Both the position numbers and the translations under genes were made by a program. Shown one piece after another: positions 6,528 to 6,573 of a DNA stretch of 6,573 bases. Origin of the DNA: an uncultured Bacteroidota bacterium. Its GTDB lineage: Bacteria; Bacteroidota; Bacteroidia; Chitinophagales; Chitinophagaceae. The notes below the pieces were generated by a model. That model searched no databases, was not told the DNA's origin, and worked only from the letters and a program-made list of their open reading frames with translations. The stretch's first letter is position 1, and every line of letters starts with the position of its first letter. The stretch lies in NCBI GenBank assembly GCA_903913355.1, contig CAIWKU010000361.1:1-6573 (forward strand). The letters are read 5' to 3'.

Positions 6528-6573
6528 ATGGCAGGTGCAAAGATGATTAAGCCAACAGAAAGTGAACTCGAGA
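6528..6573 (+). CDS. BlaI/MecI/CopY-type transcriptional repressor, N-terminus only
   Basis: Only 15 codons are in the window: MAGAKMIKPTESELE. The PTESELE block is the usual start of the winged-helix DNA-binding domain of Bacteroidota BlaI/MecI-type repressors, which normally continues with a helix of the form ILQVLW. In this family the dimer binds a dyad near its own promoter and is inactivated when a BlaR1-like membrane peptidase triggers its cleavage; a blaR1-like gene would be expected next, outside the window. The start may be the ATG at 6528 or the in-frame ATG at 6543, which gives MIKPTESELE and fits many relatives equally well. The assignment rests on a very short stretch. Confidence 0.6.
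   Translation, partial: MAGAKMIKPTESELE

Noticed and set aside
1926..6573. A beta-lactam resistance unit formed by the serine hydrolase and the BlaI-like repressor.
   Set aside because: The genes are separated by hppA, a strong terminator and the small lipoprotein gene, and the hydrolase lacks a beta-lactamase-specific KTG motif. BlaI-type regulators in this phylum control many other genes.

Overview
The window looks like ordinary chromosomal DNA from a member of the Bacteroidota, most likely a Chitinophagaceae-type organism. The reasons are the protein types (an HEAT-like protein often mislabelled adenylosuccinate lyase in this phylum, a Flavobacterium-type membrane pyrophosphatase, and a BlaI-like N-terminus reading PTESELE), promoters of the TAnnTTTG class, and no clear Shine-Dalgarno sequences before the starts. 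The placement is by pattern recognition only.

Layout, left to right: (1) the 3' part of an HEAT-repeat-like protein gene (+, truncated by the window edge); (2) a short convergent intergenic region with weak hairpins; (3) serA on the minus strand, a 412-residue ACT-domain D-3-phosphoglycerate dehydrogenase of the E. coli kind; (4) a divergent intergenic region of about 110 bp with a good promoter facing right; (5) a class C beta-lactamase-family serine hydrolase predicted to be a lipoprotein (+); (6) hppA (+), a K+-dependent membrane pyrophosphatase with its own TAnnTTTG promoter, followed by a strong hairpin terminator; (7) a small lipoprotein of unknown function (+); (8) an AT-rich intergenic region with tandem and inverted repeats and a nested hairpin; (9) the first 15 codons of a BlaI/MecI-type repressor gene (+), cut by the right edge. 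No gene-free stretch exceeds 300 bases; the longest is 233 bases (6295-6527).

The genes do not form an evident pathway. Most appear to be separate transcription units: serA makes the first committed step to serine, HppA recovers energy from pyrophosphate as an ion gradient, the hydrolase and small lipoprotein are predicted envelope proteins, and the BlaI-like gene probably opens a regulatory operon beyond the window. I found no convincing new multi-gene system. The points most worth a second look are the atypical position of the gating glutamate in HppA (helix 5 instead of helix 6), the roughly 95-residue C-terminal extension of HppA, and the ATTGGCTATT-based repeats on both sides of the small lipoprotein gene.
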